A stretch of 64,000 nt of DNA, taken from the NCBI GenBank assembly GCA_030685065.1, contig JAUXQH010000142.1, positions 87,014 to 151,013 on the forward strand, written 5' to 3'. This DNA comes from Pseudomonadota bacterium (GTDB lineage: Bacteria > Myxococcota_A > UBA796 > SXON01). Below, in pieces: positions 19,140-27,422 of the stretch. Each line of letters begins with the position of its first letter. Position 1 is the stretch's first letter. The notes beneath the pieces were generated by a model. That model was not told the origin of the DNA, ran no database searches, and worked only from the letters and a program-made list of their open reading frames with translations. The translations under genes were made by a program, and so were the position numbers.

Positions 19140-20375
19140 CTACCCGGCCGTCGGCTCGATCGCCGGTTCGGCCCACGCTTCCTCGACGATCTCGAAGCGC
19201 CCGAAGTCGTAGGGCAGCCCCTCCGGCTTGACCACCGACACGAGGCGCTCGCGTTTGCCCTGCTTGCGGAGCGTGTCCGCGCGGTGGTAGCAGAACGGAT
19301 TGTTGCCGCGCTTGCCGAGCGTGCAATGGGACGTGAACGAGCAGCCGCCCTTGCAGATGTCGGCGTAGTAGCAGCCCTTGCAGAAGCCCCAGAGGTCCTC
19401 GGTGCCGCGTTCGCGCGTGAACGCGAGCTCCGGAGCGGTGGCCCAGATCTGCTCCAACGACACGTCGCGCACGTTGCCGCCCGCGTAGGGCGCGGTGGGG
19501 AGCGAGGGGCAGCCCTTCACCACGCCGTCCGACTCGATGCCGAGCACGTGCTTGCCGGCGGAGCAGCCGGTCCACCAGGACTCGGTGGCGCCGGGGCGGC
19601 TGCGAAGGAGCTGTTCGTGCGGGCCGAAGTAGCCGACGTTGTTGCCCGCGAGCACGTGGAACGCGCGGCCGGGCGGGATGTCGCGGGCGCGCGCGTCCTT
19701 CATGGACTCGACCTGGAGGGCGGCCAGGGTGTCCATGACCTCGAGGATGTGCCAGGGCTCGAGGATCCACTCGGGGTGGTCCGCGGCGCGTCCCATCGGC
19801 ACCGTGAGCTGGGGCCGCCACACCCGGATGCCCTTGTCGCGGAGCAGCTCGCACGTCTCGCGGAGGTGGCCCATGTTGAGCCGGTTCACCTGGGTGTTGA
19901 CCGTGGTGATCATCCCGAGGTCGTGCGCGTTCTCGAGCGCCCGGATGGCCGCGGCGTGGCTGCCGGGGCGGGCGCGGAGCAGATCGTGGATGGCGGGCGG
20001 GCCGTCGACCGACACGCCGATCGCGGCGAGCCCCGCCTCAAAGAAGCGGCGCGCGCGCTCGGCCGTAAACGCCATGCCGCCGGTCTGCATGGTCACGCGC
20101 ACCCCCGCGTTGTGCAGGTACGCCACGATCTCGTAGACGTCGGGCCGCAGATAGGCCTCGCCGCCGATGATGGTGACCTCGCGCGTGCCGAGCCTCACGA
20201 CGGACGCCGCCACCTCGAGCAATTCGGCGGTCGTCAGCTCATCCGACCGCGCCGCGCCGGCCCGGGAGCCACAATGCGCGCATGCGTGGTCGCAACGGAG
20301 CGTCAGCTCCCACACGGTGTAGACGGGGCGGGCCTGGTCGAAGTCCTCGGGCCGGAGCGTGCGGACGGTCTTCAT
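19140..20375 (-). CDS. Radical SAM/SPASM domain enzyme
   Basis: The 411-residue enzyme has the radical SAM cluster motif CDHACAHC (Cys28, Cys32, Cys35) and the barrel strands VTIIGGEAYLRPD and VSVDGPP. Its C-terminal SPASM domain has many Cys ligands (CSAGKHVLGIESDGVVKGCPS, then FCKGCYYADICKGGCSF and CYHRA) for auxiliary Fe-S clusters. SPASM proteins mature peptides (sactipeptides, PQQ, mycofactocin) or act as sulfatase-activating enzymes. No recognisable RiPP precursor is visible; the only small open genes next to it are the two MopE-type mini-proteins, convergent and 5 bp away. The start follows a short upstream region shared with the alcohol dehydrogenase gene end. Confidence 0.9.
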   Translation of the reverse strand: MKTVRTLRPEDFDQARPVYTVWELTLRCDHACAHCGSRAGAARSDELTTAELLEVAASVVRLGTREVTIIGGEAYLRPDVYEIVAYLHNAGVRVTMQTGGMAFTAERARRFFEAGLAAIGVSVDGPPAIHDLLRARPGSHAAAIRALENAHDLGMITTVNTQVNRLNMGHLRETCELLRDKGIRVWRPQLTVPMGRAADHPEWILEPWHILEVMDTLAALQVESMKDARARDIPPGRAFHVLAGNNVGYFGPHEQLLRSRPGATESWWTGCSAGKHVLGIESDGVVKGCPSLPTAPYAGGNVRDVSLEQIWATAPELAFTRERGTEDLWGFCKGCYYADICKGGCSFTSHCTLGKRGNNPFCYHRADTLRKQGKRERLVSVVKPEGLPYDFGRFEIVEEAWAEPAIEPTAG

Positions 20376-20412
20376 CCCCGGATGGTAGCCCGCCGGGAGC
20401 GTGCTCGGCGCG

Positions 20413-21570
20413 TCATGGTTTGAGCACCACCTTCACGCAGTCGTCGAGCTTGTCGTTGAAGATGCGGTAGGCGCGGGCGGCGTCCTCCAGGGGCAGGGTG
20501 TGGGAGGCGATGTCGTGTGCGCGAAGACGCTCCTCGACCAGGAGCGTGAGGATCGCGTCCATGCTCGATTGGGGATCGGATTGGCCGCCCTTCACCGAGA
20601 GGCCCTTGTCGAAGTGGCGGTGGAACGGAAAATTGTCGTACTTCGACCCGTACACCCCGAGCACGCTCACCCGGCCGCACCGGCGCACCGCGCGCATGCA
20701 CGTGTCGAGCGCCGTGATGCTCCCGGCCTGGCCGTGCACCACGTTGGCCACCTTCTCGAAAGCGCTGCGGTGCACCTCCATGCCGACGGCGTCCACACAC
20801 ACGTCCGGACCCCGGCCCTCCGTCATCGCGCGGAGCGTCTCGACCGTGTCGGTCACGGAGGCGTTGATGGTCTCGGCGCGCGCGACGAGGCGAGCCTTCT
20901 CGAGGCGATACGCGAGCAGGTCCACCACGATCACCCGCCCCGCGCCGCGCAGCCACGCGATCTTGGCCGTCGCCAGGCCCACCGGGCCGGCACCCAGGAT
21001 CGCCACCGTCTCGCCGGGCTGGAGGCCGGACCACTCGATCCCTGCCCATCCGGTCGGCAGGATGTCGCTCGCGAAGAGCACGTGTTCGTCGGGGATGTCG
21101 TCCGGGACGCGTCGAACGGTGGCGTCGATCCACGGCACCCGCGCGGCCTCGGCCTGCCCGCCGTCGTGGCCCCCGTACAGATCGGTGTAGCCGAACAGCC
21201 CGCCGCCCTTGCCCTCGAGGACGCCGCCATCCGGGCCGTAGCTCTTGGGATTGGATCGCTCGCAGTGGGAGGGGTGGGCGTGCATGCAGAACCAGCAGGT
21301 GCCGCAGGTCACCGAGAAGCCGACCACCACGCGATCTCCCACCTTCACGCGGTGCACGTCGGCCCCCGTGGCTTCGACCACGCCCATGAACTCGTGTCCG
21401 AGCACCATCGGCCGCGGCTGGGGCAGGAAGCCGTTGTAGATGTGCAGGTCGCTCCCGCAGATCGCGGTGGACGTGATGCGCACGATTCCGTCGGTGGGGC
21501 TCTGGATCGTCGGGTCGGGCACCTGCTCCACCCGCACGTCCTTGGGCTTGTGGTAGACGACGGCTTTCAT
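20413..21570 (-). CDS. Zinc-dependent alcohol/formaldehyde dehydrogenase-like oxidoreductase
   Basis: The 385-residue medium-chain dehydrogenase has catalytic zinc ligands Cys38 and His59-Glu60 (GHE), four structural-zinc cysteines (89, 92, 95, 103: CGTCWFC then HC), and the NAD-binding GAGPVGL. The long insertion after SYGPDGG and the GYTDLYGGHDGGQAE segment are typical of the glutathione-independent formaldehyde dehydrogenase/threonine-dehydrogenase-like branch. The substrate may be an aldehyde or a polyol; formaldehyde is only a family-based guess. The gene diverges from ogt across 63 bp. Confidence 0.9.
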   Translation of the reverse strand: MKAVVYHKPKDVRVEQVPDPTIQSPTDGIVRITSTAICGSDLHIYNGFLPQPRPMVLGHEFMGVVEATGADVHRVKVGDRVVVGFSVTCGTCWFCMHAHPSHCERSNPKSYGPDGGVLEGKGGGLFGYTDLYGGHDGGQAEAARVPWIDATVRRVPDDIPDEHVLFASDILPTGWAGIEWSGLQPGETVAILGAGPVGLATAKIAWLRGAGRVIVVDLLAYRLEKARLVARAETINASVTDTVETLRAMTEGRGPDVCVDAVGMEVHRSAFEKVANVVHGQAGSITALDTCMRAVRRCGRVSVLGVYGSKYDNFPFHRHFDKGLSVKGGQSDPQSSMDAILTLLVEERLRAHDIASHTLPLEDAARAYRIFNDKLDDCVKVVLKP

Positions 21571-21633
21571 TGGAGAGTCCCCCCGACTTGGGTAGGGCGG
21601 ACGCGGTGAAGTTCAAGGGGTTACACTCCGGCG

Positions 21634-22128
21634 ATGAGCTGGTGGGCGCCTCTCGATTTTCCGTCCGGTTCCGGCCCCCTCTCCGGGTGCGGCCCGCTCG
21701 TCGCGGTGGCCGACAAGGCCGGCGCGCTCACGCACCTCGGCTTCCCGCCGTGGGCGCCGCCGGCGTCGGCTCGGCTGGACGCGGCTCCGTTCGCGGGGCT
21801 CCTGACGTGGCTCGAGGCCTACGCAGCCCGTGGCGACGCGCCGGTCGACTTTCCGATGGCGCCCACCGGTACGGAATTCCAGAAGCGGGTCTGGGAGGCC
21901 CTGCGCGCGATTCCGTTCGGGCGCACGACCTCCTACGGGGCGCTCGCCGTCACGCTCGGCGGGGCCACGCTCACCCGGGCGGTAGGCCGAGCCAACGGAG
22001 CCAACCCCATCGCGATCGTCGTGCCCTGTCACCGTGTCATCGGCGCCGATGGAGGCCTGGTCGGATACGCGGGGGGGCTTCCGAACAAGCGTGCATTGTT
22101 GCGTCACGAAGGTGTACTGTTGCTGTGA
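21634..22128 (+). CDS. ogt: Methylated-DNA-[protein]-cysteine S-methyltransferase
   Basis: The 164-residue repair protein contains the C-terminal alkyltransferase domain: FQKRVWEALRAIPFG, TSYGALA, the helix-turn-helix arginine finger region RAVGRANGANPI, and the acceptor motif PCHRV with Cys132. It removes O6-alkyl groups from guanine to its own cysteine and is consumed in the reaction. The N-terminal domain is short and lacks Ada zinc ligands, so it is the stand-alone Ogt/MGMT type. The adjacent divergent dehydrogenase of the formaldehyde family might be a chance association. Confidence 0.93.
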   Translation: MSWWAPLDFPSGSGPLSGCGPLVAVADKAGALTHLGFPPWAPPASARLDAAPFAGLLTWLEAYAARGDAPVDFPMAPTGTEFQKRVWEALRAIPFGRTTSYGALAVTLGGATLTRAVGRANGANPIAIVVPCHRVIGADGGLVGYAGGLPNKRALLRHEGVLLL

Positions 22129-22166
22129 CTGGGTATGGCACCCGGACGGGTGTGAGGTGCGTTAGC

Positions 22167-23048
22167 ATGCGCGTCCCTCCCCCGAGCGTCCCGATGTCCC
22201 TCCTCGCCTCCTTGCTCCTCCTCCCCACGCTCGCCCACGCCGAGACGGTGCCCCTCGAGTTCCAGGTGCCCGCCACCGTCAAGATGTTCGAGCAGGTGCG
22301 GATCACCAAGGCCACCGGGAAGGTGAAGGGAAAGGATTGTGTGGGGGCGCTCGCGGTCGCGAAGGATGACCTCGCCCGCGTCATGGGGAAAAACGGGATG
22401 ACGGACATCATCGCGATCTACACGCTCAACGCACGCGTCGGATGGGTGCCCGTGACCGACGTGGACTGCACGTTCGTGGGCCCGGCCGACGCGCCCAAGG
22501 CCACCGAAGTGAAGATCGAGGCGCTGCTCACCAAGGCGGGCGAGGGCGCGGCGTACGCGGACATCACCGGGATGCGGGCGACCGAGATCGTCGATGCGTA
22601 CATCGGCAAGCGGGGGGCGTTCGTGGGCGCCATCCTCATGGGCACGCGGATCGACGAGATCGACGGCGCCTTGTGGTGGCGCGACATGGAGGGGGACCGC
22701 AAGGACACCTTCGGCCGCAGCGACAACCAGAACGATCGCGCCGTGGTCATGTTCCGCGAGATCGTGACGCCCGAGCTCGCCCGCCTGGGCGACACGCTGG
22801 CCCGCATCCCCGAGGTCAAGGGCATCACCGTGGTCACGGGCTGCACCCGCACCAACAAGGAAGGCAAGACCGAGTCGGAGACCTGGCACTACCGCCTCCC
22901 CACCTCGGCGATCACCGAGTTTCTCGGCGGCAAGATCACCGAGCAGCAGCTGGTGGCCGTCGGCGGCGCCTACATCGGCCCCGACCTGGCCGGGATGAAC
23001 TCCCGCCTCACCAAGGTGGACGTGTCGTTCGTGCAAGCGGACGACTGA
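22167..23048 (+). CDS. Secreted protein of unknown function
   Basis: The 293-residue product (ATG 22167) has a signal peptide ending AHA at about residue 25. A purine-rich GAGGTG stretch 9 nt upstream favours this start over the ATG at 22194. The mature protein is mixed alpha/beta with single cysteines in KGKDCVGAL, DVDCTF and VTGCTR, and blocks such as VGAILMGTRIDEIDGALWW and YRLPTSAITEFLGG. I do not recognise a family. It lies 38 bp after ogt and 68 bp before the universal stress gene on the same strand. Confidence 0.7.
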   Translation: MRVPPPSVPMSLLASLLLLPTLAHAETVPLEFQVPATVKMFEQVRITKATGKVKGKDCVGALAVAKDDLARVMGKNGMTDIIAIYTLNARVGWVPVTDVDCTFVGPADAPKATEVKIEALLTKAGEGAAYADITGMRATEIVDAYIGKRGAFVGAILMGTRIDEIDGALWWRDMEGDRKDTFGRSDNQNDRAVVMFREIVTPELARLGDTLARIPEVKGITVVTGCTRTNKEGKTESETWHYRLPTSAITEFLGGKITEQQLVAVGGAYIGPDLAGMNSRLTKVDVSFVQADD

Positions 23049-23116
23049 CGGGGCGCCCGCCGAAGGCCGGCGTTCGGGGCGGACGTGTTAGGGGGAAGCT
23101 CGGCCTTGGAGCGCCC

Positions 23117-23551
23117 ATGATCACGCACATCCTCGTCGCCATCGACGGCTCGGAGCATTCCCGACGTGCGGCGTACTACGCCCGTGACCTCGCCCGGCAG
23201 ACGAACGCCACCCTCACCATGCTGGTCGCGGTCGTGCCGCCCTCGGCGGTGACGATCCCGCCGTTCGACGCGATGTCGATCACCGAGTCGAGCCCCGATC
23301 CAACCCACCTCGCGGCCGCGCAGGAGCTGATGGACGAGCTCATCGCCGATCTGGGGCACGGGCGCGCCATCCCCCAGGTGTCCGTCGGGCCGGTCCCCGC
23401 GGAGATCATCGTGAGCGAGGCCGCGCGGCTCGGGGCCGATCTCGTCGTCGTGGGCGCGCGGGGCGTGAGCACGGCCGAGCGCCTGCTGCTCGGATCGGTC
23501 AGCGACCGCGTGGTGCGAGAGGCGGATCGGCCCGTGCTCGTGATCCGGTAG
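23117..23551 (+). CDS. Universal stress protein, UspA family
   Basis: The 144-residue single-domain protein begins ITHILVAIDGSEHSRRAA, a typical Usp beta1-loop. It ends with the ATP-binding signature G-x2-G-x9-G(S): LVVVGARGVSTAERLLLGSVSDRVVREADRPVLVIR region with the Gly/Ser positions conserved. It is thus of the ATP-binding Usp class. These dimeric cytosolic proteins are induced by starvation and stress, but their molecular task is often unclear. Another reading frame is open through the whole gene and the one before it; this frame is chosen on homology. Confidence 0.92.
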   Translation: MITHILVAIDGSEHSRRAAYYARDLARQTNATLTMLVAVVPPSAVTIPPFDAMSITESSPDPTHLAAAQELMDELIADLGHGRAIPQVSVGPVPAEIIVSEAARLGADLVVVGARGVSTAERLLLGSVSDRVVREADRPVLVIR

Positions 23552-23597
23552 CGTATCTTTTCGTCACGCCCGGCGCGGACTCGGCGTATCCTCGGGC

Positions 23598-25529
23598 ATG
23601 CGCTCGCTTCCCCGTCTCGTCCTGCTCGGCATGTCCGGCCTCGGTCTGTCCGGCCTCGGCCTCTCCGGCTGCGTCCTCGACACGAACCTGCACTCCAAGC
23701 AGAAGGATCCGGTGGTCGACACCGGCGACACCGCGGTGGATGTCCCGGTCGACACCGACACCCCGCCGGACGACACCGACACCGAGGACAGCGGCCCGCC
23801 CCCGTCTTGTGACGAGGACAATTTCCCCTCGGCCACGATCCCGCAGCTCGAGGAGTGCTACTCCGAGGGTGTCGAGGTGGGCTCTTTCACGCCCATCATC
23901 GAGTGGACCAACACCGACCCGGGTGACACCTACACCACCCCGGTGGTCGGGCAGCTGACCGACGACAACGGGAACGGTGTCATCGATGACGGCGACACCC
24001 CCGACGTCGTCGTGGCCAACACGGCGGGCGTGCTCTGGGCGATCTCCGGCGACGGGCGGACGCTGTGGAGCGCGGGCAGCCTCGGCAGCGAGCCGATGAC
24101 CGCCGCCATCGGTGACCTCGATGGGGACGGGTTTCCCGAGGTGGTCGGGTCCGGCTACAACAACACCCTCGCGGTGCACGGGGAGAACGGCTCGCCCCTG
24201 TGGAGCGCCGTTGCGGCCAGCTCTCCGGCGTGCGGCGCGGTCGCGATCGCTGACCTCGACGCCGACGGCGACCCCGAGGTCATCCTCGGCAATCTGATCC
24301 TCAACGGCCAGGATGGGCGGACGCGCGGCACGGGCCGCTTCGGCAAGGGCACCGGCTACTCGGGCGGCGGTGCGGCGACGATGGGCGCGGCGGCCGACAT
24401 CAACCGCGACGGACTGCTCGAGGTCGTGGTCGGCAACGCGCTCTACGACGCGGACGGCAACGCCATCTGGGCGAACGGCCAGAGCGACGGGTTCGTGGCG
24501 GTTGGCAACTTCGACAGTGACCCCGAGGGTGAGATCGTCGTCACCTGGACCGGCAACGTGCGCCTCCAGGACGACGATGGCACCGTGCTCTGGAGCGCCA
24601 ACTACACCGGCAGCACCAGCGGGCCCCCGACGGTGGCCGACTTCGACGGCGACGGCGAGCCCGAGATCGGCGTGGCGGGCAACGGCGAGTACAAGGTCAT
24701 CGATGCGGACGGCACCGCGCTCTGGTCCCGGCCCACCGTCGACTTCTCCAGCGGGTTCACCGGCTCCTCCGTGTTCGACTTCGAAGGCGACGGCATCGCC
24801 GAGGTCGTCTACGCGGACGAGAACGATGTGTACGTGTTCGACGGCCCCACCGGCGCGGTCAAGCTCCGGGAGCCCACCCACTCCTCCGCCACGTGCAGCG
24901 AGTACCCCGCCGTGGCCGACGTCGACGGGGACGGCCACGCCGAGATCATCTACACCTCCAGCAGCTACTCGGGGTCCGAGCGAGGGGTTCGTGTCATCGG
25001 GGACGCCGACAACAGCTGGATGCCCGGCCGAAAGGTCTGGAACCAGCACGCGTACAGCATCACCAACGTCGAGGACGATGGCTCCATCCCTGTCACACCT
25101 GACGTGAATTGGGACAGCTACAACAACTTCCGCTCCGGGGACGTGACGCCCGGAGAGGGCGGGTACAGCGGCCCCGACCTGTTCCCGTTCATCCACACCG
25201 TTTGTGCGGAGGAGTGCGGCGCCGGCAACGTGACCGTGTGGTACTCCATCGGCAACCAGGGCTTCGACGACGTGGTGGACTCGGTCGAGCTCGAGTTCTG
25301 GGGGGACACCGACGCGGGGCGCGTCCTGCTCGGCACGAGCACCCGGAGCGCCAATCTCCCCGCCGGCGTGCGGACACGGTCGGAGTTCATCGAGCTCACG
25401 GGCGTTCCCAGCCCGCTGTACGACATCATCGTCACGGTTGACGGTGGGGACGAGACCGGGTCCGGCGTGGTGGACGAGTGCTACGAGGACAACAACACCG
25501 CCAATTGGGGCGCGGTGGTGTGTCCGTAG
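23598..25529 (+). CDS. FG-GAP/VCBS-repeat surface lipoprotein (copy 2)
   Basis: The 643-residue protein has a lipoprotein leader ending LSGC, with an unusual repetition of SGLGLSGLGLSG in its core. An Asp/Thr/Pro-rich linker follows (about 30-70), then multiple FG-GAP/VCBS repeats (AIGDLDGDGFPEVV, ADLDADGDPEV, ADINRDGLLEV, ADFDGDGEPEI, FDFEGDGIAEVV, ADVDGDGHAEI). The C-terminal domain has the same KVWNQHAYSITNVEDDG junction and CARDB-like sandwich as the copy at 15058-16905. The two are paralogues, now 7 kb apart. Calcium binding at the DxDGDG loops is expected from the family. The linker length is the main difference. Confidence 0.85.
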   Translation: MRSLPRLVLLGMSGLGLSGLGLSGCVLDTNLHSKQKDPVVDTGDTAVDVPVDTDTPPDDTDTEDSGPPPSCDEDNFPSATIPQLEECYSEGVEVGSFTPIIEWTNTDPGDTYTTPVVGQLTDDNGNGVIDDGDTPDVVVANTAGVLWAISGDGRTLWSAGSLGSEPMTAAIGDLDGDGFPEVVGSGYNNTLAVHGENGSPLWSAVAASSPACGAVAIADLDADGDPEVILGNLILNGQDGRTRGTGRFGKGTGYSGGGAATMGAAADINRDGLLEVVVGNALYDADGNAIWANGQSDGFVAVGNFDSDPEGEIVVTWTGNVRLQDDDGTVLWSANYTGSTSGPPTVADFDGDGEPEIGVAGNGEYKVIDADGTALWSRPTVDFSSGFTGSSVFDFEGDGIAEVVYADENDVYVFDGPTGAVKLREPTHSSATCSEYPAVADVDGDGHAEIIYTSSSYSGSERGVRVIGDADNSWMPGRKVWNQHAYSITNVEDDGSIPVTPDVNWDSYNNFRSGDVTPGEGGYSGPDLFPFIHTVCAEECGAGNVTVWYSIGNQGFDDVVDSVELEFWGDTDAGRVLLGTSTRSANLPAGVRTRSEFIELTGVPSPLYDIIVTVDGGDETGSGVVDECYEDNNTANWGAVVCP

Positions 25530-25540
25530 GCGTCCGTCGC

Positions 25541-25557
25541 GACCCCCGGCAGGGGTC
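25541..25557 (+). terminator. Possible hairpin after the FG-GAP lipoprotein
   Basis: GACCCC and GGGGTC form a perfect 6-bp stem with a 5-nt loop, 12 bp past the stop at 25529. No T-run follows, so termination here would need Rho or be inefficient. Confidence 0.3.
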
Positions 25558-25596
25558 TCACATCCGCTTCGTCGGCGGGCGCCCACCGGAGCCCCG

Positions 25597-26415
25597 ATGA
25601 TCGTGGCGGCCCTCGAGCTGCCCGGCCGCGGGGGAACCATCGCCGAGCGCCTCGCGCAAGCCGACCTCGCGATCGACGCTGCCGTCGCGACCGGAGCGCG
25701 GCTCGTGGTCCTGCCCGAGGCCTACCTCCCCGGGTACTCCCACGTCCGCGCCTCCTGCGCGGAGGACGCGCTCGGATTTCTCACCGATCGCGCGGCCCGC
25801 CACCGCGCCTGCCTCGCGATGGGATACCTGGCGCACGACGCGTGCAGCATGGCGTTGGTAGCGCCAGATGGCCGGCGTTGGACATACCAGAAGCGCTTCC
25901 TCTCCCCAGCCGAGGCGAGGGTGTGGACGGCCGGCCGCGTGCCGGTCATCGCCAACACCCCCGTCGGTCGCGTCGGTCTGGCGCTGTGCGCCGACGTGCT
26001 CCAGCGCGCGACCTGGGAGCCCTTCCGCGGCGCGGTGGACATCGTGGCCGTCGGCGCGGCGTGGCCCGACTACGTTGGCCGGCTGGCGAAGATGCCCGTC
26101 GTGACACGGCCGGCGCTACGCTGGCTCTTCTCGCAGTCCAATCCGTACCGGGACGACCTGCTGGGGCGAGCCGCCGTGGCGATCGGGGCGCCCGTGGTCT
26201 TCGCGAACGCCCACGGCAACATGGAGGGAGCAGAAGGCTTTTCGGGAGGATCGGGGGTGTGGAGCTCGACGGGAGAACGCGTCGCACGGGTGATGGACGG
26301 TGTCGCGAGCGCGTGTGTGTCCGCCGGCACGCCCGGGTCCCCCCTGGGACATCCTCCGGAGTGGGAGGCCTTCACGACGATCTATCGGTGGGCGGGACGC
26401 TACGGCAGGAGGTAG
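25597..26415 (+). CDS. Carbon-nitrogen hydrolase (nitrilase superfamily)
   Basis: The 272-residue protein (ATG 25597) carries the nitrilase-superfamily triad: Glu41 in LPEAYLPGY, Lys99 in TYQKRFL and Cys131 in ALCADV. These alpha-beta-beta-alpha enzymes hydrolyse nitriles, amides, N-carbamoyl groups or N-acyl chains via a thioimidate/thioester intermediate. The nucleophile context CADV instead of CWE suggests an amidase-like branch, not a true nitrilase. The substrate cannot be read from the sequence. It converges with the glycosyltransferase gene, leaving 28 bp between. Confidence 0.85.
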   Translation: MIVAALELPGRGGTIAERLAQADLAIDAAVATGARLVVLPEAYLPGYSHVRASCAEDALGFLTDRAARHRACLAMGYLAHDACSMALVAPDGRRWTYQKRFLSPAEARVWTAGRVPVIANTPVGRVGLALCADVLQRATWEPFRGAVDIVAVGAAWPDYVGRLAKMPVVTRPALRWLFSQSNPYRDDLLGRAAVAIGAPVVFANAHGNMEGAEGFSGGSGVWSSTGERVARVMDGVASACVSAGTPGSPLGHPPEWEAFTTIYRWAGRYGRR

Positions 26416-26443
26416 CGAGCGCCCAGCCGATCGCCATGACGGC

Positions 26444-27400
26444 TCACCGCCCTCGCAGAAAATCCACCCCGCCCGCGACCACCGCCCCGGCGACGGTCGT
26501 CCTTTCCACTGCCATCAGCGGCACGCACGCGAGCGCAAAGGCGAGCCCGCCCTCCTCCTCGAGGAACCCCAACAGGTCGCGCTCCCAGACGACGAGCCCC
26601 GCCGTGAGGCTCGCCGCGAGCCTCCACCGTCCGGTCAGCGCCGCGGCTACGGCTCCCACCCCGAGCGGGACCCCCAGCAGGTAGTGCAGCTGCCGCCGCT
26701 CGCCGCGGCCGCTGACCGTCACGCTCTGCTCGCCCCGCGCGCGGCGGGAGAGCGTCGTTCGTGTGTGGTTCCGCGCCTTGTGGAAGTCGTTGCGCATCGC
26801 CCCGAGGAAGGTGAACCGGTGGCGATGCTCGGCGGCGAGCGTCTTGTCGAGCAGCACGCGTCCTCCGGACTCGTGGAGGGTCCGCCCCAGCTCGACGTCC
26901 TCGACCGACACCGTGCGCAGCCGCGTGTCGAAGCCCCCGACCCGCTCGAAGTCGGCGCGTGTGATGGCCGCCAGCATCGTCGTCAGGTGTCGCGTCTCTC
27001 GCTCCTGCTGCAGCGTGAAGTGGCGGTGGGTGAGGTTCTTGTAGCGGCTGACGAGCCCCGCGTGCGGATGCGCGGCGGTGACGGTGCCCCAGATTGCGGC
27101 CGCCTCGGGCGTCGCGGCGAAGCCCGCGGCAAGTTTCGCGAAGGTATCCGGGGGTACGACGATGTCCGCGTCGACGAACACGAGCACGTCGCCAGTGGCG
27201 GCGCGCGCGCCGGCATTGCGGGCCGCCGCCGGGCCGGCGTTGGGCTGCCGGAGGACGATGGCGGAGGCCGCGGTCACCGGGGTGCGCGATCCGTCGTCGA
27301 CCACGATGATGTCGACGGGGGCGGGAACGCAGGCGGCGAGCGCCGCGAGGCAGCGGGCGAGGTTGTCGGCGTCCTCCACGTTCCGGACCAGCGCGGGCAC
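26444..27400 (-). CDS. Family 2 glycosyltransferase, membrane-anchored
   Basis: The frame shows the GT-A fold motifs IIVVDDGS, RQPNAGPAAARNAG, and the metal-binding DxD in FVDADIVV (about 75-82), then a C-terminal hydrophobic half with two or three TM helices ending VDFLRGR. It would add sugars to lipid-linked or surface glycans at the inner membrane. Only GTG 27400 is available as a normal start, giving 318 residues, yet the preceding in-frame codons encode PPRFSAIV, which matches the true N-terminus of the paralogous remnant at 17630. No ATG, GTG, TTG or CTG occurs between an upstream in-frame TGA and that segment. Translation may start at a rare codon, or a start may have been lost. Confidence 0.85.
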   Translation of the reverse strand: MPALVRNVEDADNLARCLAALAACVPAPVDIIVVDDGSRTPVTAASAIVLRQPNAGPAAARNAGARAATGDVLVFVDADIVVPPDTFAKLAAGFAATPEAAAIWGTVTAAHPHAGLVSRYKNLTHRHFTLQQERETRHLTTMLAAITRADFERVGGFDTRLRTVSVEDVELGRTLHESGGRVLLDKTLAAEHRHRFTFLGAMRNDFHKARNHTRTTLSRRARGEQSVTVSGRGERRQLHYLLGVPLGVGAVAAALTGRWRLAASLTAGLVVWERDLLGFLEEEGGLAFALACVPLMAVERTTVAGAVVAGGVDFLRGR

Positions 27401-27422
27401 GATGGCGGAGAAGCGCGGGGGC

